39,306 nucleotides of DNA from an uncultured Alphaproteobacteria bacterium (GTDB lineage: Bacteria; Pseudomonadota; Alphaproteobacteria; HIMB59; GCA-002718135): positions 1 to 39,306 of the forward strand of contig CACOIH010000014.1 of the NCBI GenBank assembly GCA_902627245.1, read 5' to 3'. The translations under genes were made by a program, and so were the position numbers. Position 1 is the first letter of the stretch. Each line of letters starts with the position of its first letter. The notes under the pieces were generated by a model that worked only from the letters and a program-made list of their open reading frames with translations, did not search any database and was not told where the DNA came from. This document shows positions 35,913 through 39,306 of this stretch, piece by piece.

Positions 35913-36995
35913 TTATGCTGATATATTCCTTATCCACTGATCTATCGCTACAGCAACAATGATTAAACAACCTAAGGCAAATCTTTGCCATAAAACGTCT
36001 AACCCTGCAATTGATAGACCAGAGCTAAACACTCCAACAATTAGTGCTCCAAAAAGGGATCCAACTACTGAACCTCTGCCTCCGAAAAGAGATGTTCCCC
36101 CAATAACTACTGCAGTAATTGAATCTAAATTTCCTTCATAGAAACTTGTTGGAGAAACTGAGCCTACTCTACCTATTGAAACCCAAGCTCCAATAGCGCA
36201 TATTACTCCTGCCAAAGTATAGACAGATATTAAAGTTCTATCTGTTCTAATCCCTGAAAGTTCTGCAGCCTCTTTATCATCACCCACAGCATACACATGT
36301 CTACCCCAAGCCGTTCTATTTAACGCAAACCATAATACTACAAAAATAAGTATCATTAAAAAGGCGCCATAAGTAAATACAGCTCCATAAATATTTATTC
36401 TCTCTCCAAAGAAATGTAATAGTGGTGCATTAGATTCAATATCTCTTGCTCTTATAGATTGTGATCCAGAAAAATAAATTACTAGAGCAAAGAAAATACT
36501 CCATGTTCCAAGAGTTACAATAAAAGGTGGTAGTTTAACTTTTGTAACAAGTAATCCATTAAGCGCTCCACAACTTGCACCACCAATAAATCCAACAATT
36601 AACGCAAGTGGAGTTGGAAAACCAAGATTAACAGCTATGGTGCCCATAAATACCGAAGATAAAACCATAATGGCAGCAATGGATAGATCTATACCTGCTG
36701 TTAAAATGATTAGGGTTTGTCCAGCTGCAAGTATTCCAACAATAGTAACCTGCTGAATAATTAATGAAAGATTAAATGCTGAGAAAAATTTATCACCAGC
36801 AACTAAGCCAAATGCCATTACACTAATAACTAAAATAAAAACGGGAACCATTGTCGGATTCCCATGCAAAAAATGTTGTATTTTTTCTAAAATAGATTTG
36901 TCTTTCACCTCAAATGAATGATGTTCCTGATTTTTTTCACCAATGTCTTCAGAAAATGTTGGTTGTTTTTTTAAATCTTTTGAAATGTCAGACAT
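35913..36995 (-). CDS. frcC: fructose-type sugar ABC importer, permease
   Basis: Membrane subunit of 360 residues, the usual CUT2 size. A charged cytoplasmic N-terminus (about residues 1-50) precedes eight or more helices. Family marks are LTAGIDLSIAAIMVLSSVF (about 98-116), VKLPPFIVTLGTWSIF (about 152-167), AVGDDKEAAELSGIRTDRT in the cytoplasmic loop, and DSITAVVIGGTSLFGGRGSVVGSL (about 288-311). It lacks the large insertion found in the system 1 permease. It lies downstream of frcB with a hairpin between them and one base before frcA. Confidence 0.93.
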   Translation of the reverse strand: MSDISKDLKKQPTFSEDIGEKNQEHHSFEVKDKSILEKIQHFLHGNPTMVPVFILVISVMAFGLVAGDKFFSAFNLSLIIQQVTIVGILAAGQTLIILTAGIDLSIAAIMVLSSVFMGTIAVNLGFPTPLALIVGFIGGASCGALNGLLVTKVKLPPFIVTLGTWSIFFALVIYFSGSQSIRARDIESNAPLLHFFGERINIYGAVFTYGAFLMILIFVVLWFALNRTAWGRHVYAVGDDKEAAELSGIRTDRTLISVYTLAGVICAIGAWVSIGRVGSVSPTSFYEGNLDSITAVVIGGTSLFGGRGSVVGSLFGALIVGVFSSGLSIAGLDVLWQRFALGCLIIVAVAIDQWIRNISA

Positions 36996-37015
36996 GTTTT
37001 TTAATCTTATTTTAC

Positions 37016-37037
37016 TAGGGCGGATTAATCCGCCCTA
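37016..37037 (-). terminator. intercistronic hairpin between frcB and frcC
   Basis: A perfect nine-base stem TAGGGCGGA/TCCGCCCTA around a TTAA loop, GC-rich in an AT-rich setting. It lies 24 bases past the frcB stop and 20 bases before the frcC start. No T run follows on the minus strand (GTAAAATAAG), so it is more likely an RNA-protecting or partial-attenuation hairpin than a full terminator. Its place matches the hairpin in the system 1 operon. Confidence 0.65.
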
Positions 37038-37061
37038 AATTAAAATTTCTTACTTAATTTA

Positions 37062-38087
37062 TTAACCCCAACATCTGTCTAAACCTTCTTTAGTATCTAT
37101 AGAAGGCACACCAGGTGCAGGATTATCAGTAATTAAGTTAACACCAGTATCAAAGAAATCTAAACCAGGAGTGTTTGCTGGTTTAGTTCCATTTTCAGCC
37201 CATTCTTTAATTGCTTCAATACCTAAAGAAGCCATTAATAATGGATACTGTTGAGAAGTAGCTCCAATTACTCCATCTCTTACGTCTTCAACACCAGGAC
37301 ATCCACCATCAACTGATACGATTAATATACCATCTTTATCTTTTCCAGCAGCTTTAAGTGCTTCGTATGCACCAGCAGCAGCAGGTTCATTTAGTGTATA
37401 TACAACGTTGATGTTAGGATTTTTCTGAAGAAGTTTTTCCATAGCATTTCTACCACCTTCTTCATTACCATTTGTTGCTTCGTTACCAACTATTCTTGGG
37501 TCATCTTCATCACCCCATCTAGTAATATCTTTAGTATCGATACCAAAACCTGTTAAGAAGCCTTGGTCACGTAATACATCTACTGATGGTTGGCTGATGT
37601 TTAGGTTAAGCATAGCGATAATTGCTTTTGAAGTATCTCCAAAAGATGCTGCAGCCCACTCACCAATTAAACGACCAGCTTTAAAGTTATCTGTTGCGAA
37701 TGTAGAGTCCGCAGCTGTAATAGGCTCTAAAGGTGTATCTAGTGCGATAACAAGAAGTCCAGCATCACGCGCTTGTTGAAGTGGTGTTGTGATTGCTTTT
37801 GTATCTGATGCTGCAATTAAAATTCCTTTAGCACCGGAAGCAATACATGTTTCAACAGCTTTTACTTGTGTTTCATGGTCACCATCAATTTTTCCCGCAA
37901 ATGTTGAAAGCTTAATACCTAACTCATCTGACTTAGCTAATGCACCTTCCTTCATTTTTACAAAGAATGGGTTGATATCAGTTTTTGTTATCAAACATGC
38001 TTCAATAGAGTGTCCATCCGCAAATGTAGACAAACTAATAAAAGAAGCAGTAAAAAAACTAACTATAAATAGTAATACTTTTTTCAT
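37062..38087 (-). CDS. frcB: fructose-type periplasmic sugar-binding protein
   Basis: Type 1 periplasmic binding protein of 341 residues closely resembling rhizobial FrcB. The signal peptide is residues 1-23 (cleavage after STFA). Characteristic segments are [20 protein letters not shown] (about 30-49), [76 protein letters not shown] and [13 protein letters not shown], ending DRCWG. Characterised FrcB binds fructose and also mannose and ribose. The gene has a strong GGAGGA ribosome binding site (38091-38096) and begins the frcB-frcC-frcA-transketolase-kinase operon. Higher G+C at its codons suggests high expression. Confidence 0.94.
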   Translation of the reverse strand: MKKVLLFIVSFFTASFISLSTFADGHSIEACLITKTDINPFFVKMKEGALAKSDELGIKLSTFAGKIDGDHETQVKAVETCIASGAKGILIAASDTKAITTPLQQARDAGLLVIALDTPLEPITAADSTFATDNFKAGRLIGEWAAASFGDTSKAIIAMLNLNISQPSVDVLRDQGFLTGFGIDTKDITRWGDEDDPRIVGNEATNGNEEGGRNAMEKLLQKNPNINVVYTLNEPAAAGAYEALKAAGKDKDGILIVSVDGGCPGVEDVRDGVIGATSQQYPLLMASLGIEAIKEWAENGTKPANTPGLDFFDTGVNLITDNPAPGVPSIDTKEGLDRCWG

Positions 38088-38178
38088 TATTCCTCCAATT
38101 TTTTAAAAAAACTACAAGAACAAAATCTATAAATCAACAACTAATATTAGTAATTTTAATTAAATAACAAATTTTAGC
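38088..38178 (-). promoter_or_regulatory. frcB leader and probable promoter region
   Basis: Ninety-one AT-rich bases between the hydroxyacid dehydrogenase and frcB. They contain the GGAGGA ribosome binding site (38091-38096) and a ten-base palindrome CTAATATTAG (38141-38150). On the minus strand TTACTA and TATAGA with a 16-base spacer, overlapping the palindrome, are a possible promoter. This would allow frc expression independent of the upstream dehydrogenase gene. The promoter call is weak. Confidence 0.35.
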
Positions 38179-39204
38179 TTAATTAATATCTACTGGCTTC
38201 GATATTATTTTTGTGACAGTTTTTAATTCAGCTTTTTTACAATATTTAGGTGTCTTTCCAGCTAAAATTAATTTTAAATCGTTAATTACAATGTCACCCA
38301 TATCCTTAAAAACAACATCTAAAGCCCCGGCTCTGTGAGGAGAAAAAATGACATTTTTGAGTCTTCTCAGTGGATCATTCTTTGGAAAGGGTTCTTTTGG
38401 AAAAACATCAATTGCAGCAAAAACATTTCGTTGTTTTAGAAACTTAAATAAATCATCAAAATTAACTACTGCTGCTCTACTCATAATTAAAATTGTTGAT
38501 GAATCTTTCATTAGATTTAATTTTTTAAAATTAAGCATTTGTTTATTAGAAACGGTAGACGTAGCAAATACAAAAATAATATCAGAATTTTTTAATAGAT
38601 TTTCCAAAGAGGCAGGATGAACATTTTTAGACTTTATATTAATATTTGAAATCCAGGGATCAAATGCTAGAATTTTATTTGCAAATGGTTTGATTAAGGG
38701 AAGCGTTGCTTTTGCAAGATCACCAAAACCCACAAATCCAAAGTTTTTATTTTTGATCAAAAAATTGTTTTGGCTTATTTCTCCACCATACTTTTCTTTT
38801 TTATGAATAAAATCATTATGAGCAATGTGAATACTCCTTGCGATAGATAATAATAGTCCTAATGACATTTCTGCGACAGGTTGTGCAAAAACAGGAGATG
38901 TGGAAAGCACATAGATATTTTTTTTAAAACAATAATCATAATCCATGTTATGCAAAAAATTACTTTCAACATTAAAAATTGCTTTTAACTTTTTCGCTTT
39001 TTTTAAAGTAGATAATTCAAGTGTAGGTTGCCCTATTATAAATATAGCTTTTTCAATATTTCTGTCATAAAAATCTTTTTCTAAAATTTTACCTCTTTTA
39101 ATTAATTTAAATTTTGATTTTAGGTAATTTAATTTATCTTTTGAAAAGATTAATTCCATTGTGCGTGGAAATGGATCTACTAAGATAATAGGTTTTATTT
39201 TCAC
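38179..39204 (-). CDS. D-isomer-specific 2-hydroxyacid dehydrogenase
   Basis: NAD(P)-dependent oxidoreductase of 341 residues interconverting a 2-keto acid and a D-2-hydroxyacid. The dinucleotide motif is GFVGFGDLA (residues 156-164), with Ala at the last Gly position. The catalytic Arg is Arg243 (SRAAVVNFDDLF), Glu271 is in PKEPFPKNDPL and His290 in SPHRAGALD. The C-terminal NVIFSPHRAG block is standard. Glycerate, hydroxypyruvate, phosphoglycerate or a sugar-acid are all possible substrates. The start is GTG 39204. It lies 26 bases after the truncated gene at the right edge and 91 bases before frcB, so it may belong to the same sugar-island transcript. Confidence 0.9.
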   Translation of the reverse strand: MKIKPIILVDPFPRTMELIFSKDKLNYLKSKFKLIKRGKILEKDFYDRNIEKAIFIIGQPTLELSTLKKAKKLKAIFNVESNFLHNMDYDYCFKKNIYVLSTSPVFAQPVAEMSLGLLLSIARSIHIAHNDFIHKKEKYGGEISQNNFLIKNKNFGFVGFGDLAKATLPLIKPFANKILAFDPWISNINIKSKNVHPASLENLLKNSDIIFVFATSTVSNKQMLNFKKLNLMKDSSTILIMSRAAVVNFDDLFKFLKQRNVFAAIDVFPKEPFPKNDPLRRLKNVIFSPHRAGALDVVFKDMGDIVINDLKLILAGKTPKYCKKAELKTVTKIISKPVDIN

Positions 39205-39230
39205 AAAAAAATTTATCTGTTTTGTTAATT

Positions 39231-39306
39231 TTAAACACCCTTACGCTGTTTAGTTTTTCCTTCTATAAATTCCTCGTACGCTTTTTTATTTCCGTCAGTT
39301 GTATGA
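39231..39306 (-). CDS. C-terminal end of an unidentified gene, cut by the window edge
   Basis: The minus strand is open from the right edge to a TAA at 39231-39233, giving about 24 final residues, hydrophilic and rich in Lys and Glu, ending in KTKQRKGV. It lies 26 bases before the dehydrogenase start in the same direction, as expected for an operon. Too little is visible to name a family, and it could be a chance open frame. Confidence 0.4.
   Translation of the reverse strand, partial: HTTDGNKKAYEEFIEGKTKQRKGV

Noticed and set aside
37789-38106. 105-codon plus-strand open frame opposite frcB
   Set aside because: It is the antisense of a clear, full-length frcB with signal peptide and ribosome binding site; the encoded protein has no recognisable features.

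Overview
The window is a compact, very AT-rich, gene-dense stretch of chromosome. Intergenic gaps are short, many genes overlap by 1, 4, 8 or 11 bases, and no stretch over 300 bases lacks a gene. Gene order and content point to an alphaproteobacterium. The evidence is a coxB-coxA-ctaB-small protein-ctaG-coxC-SURF1 operon, a DUF3035 lipoprotein beside lspA and ileS, an msbA/DUF374/waaA/lpxK lipid A block, and an frcBCA-type sugar importer closely resembling the rhizobial one. The low GC and tight packing suggest a streamlined free-living, probably marine, oligotroph such as an AEGEAN-169/HIMB59-like or SAR11-like lineage. That lineage guess is inference; no rRNA is present to settle it.

Left part (1-7478, minus strand): an M32 carboxypeptidase cut by the window edge, preceded in its operon by the aa3-type cytochrome c oxidase genes and their assembly factors (SURF1, coxC, ctaG/Cox11, a 35-residue membrane peptide, ctaB, coxA, coxB). 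Next comes rsmE, then a divergent promoter gap.

Middle part (7513-23450): a plus-strand chain ubiA-msbA-DUF374 acyltransferase-waaA-lpxK-lpxL-like handles ubiquinone and lipid A/Kdo synthesis. Converging on it are xseA and tadA. A plus-strand trio follows (C26 amidotransferase-like hydrolase, RluB-like pseudouridine synthase, rsmD). Then comes a minus-strand housekeeping operon read ribF-ileS-lspA-DUF3035 lipoprotein-pgi.

Right part (23497-39306): a sugar-utilisation island. It holds xylose isomerase; a glyoxalase; an operon SBP1-permease-ATPase-PhyH dioxygenase-Gfo/Idh/MocA dehydrogenase; a divergent TIM-barrel sugar isomerase; and a second operon of a 2-hydroxyacid dehydrogenase, frcB-frcC-frcA, a split transketolase (N and C subunits) and a glycerol-kinase-like FGGY kinase. 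A further gene is cut at the right edge. Isomerase, FGGY kinase and split transketolase together can turn an imported sugar into a ketose, phosphorylate it and pass it to the pentose phosphate pool. This parallels the described D-apiose transketolase route, so the island is the best candidate for an undescribed or newly located pathway. No transcriptional regulator is encoded in the island. No tRNA, rRNA, CRISPR array, insertion sequence or phage gene was seen anywhere.
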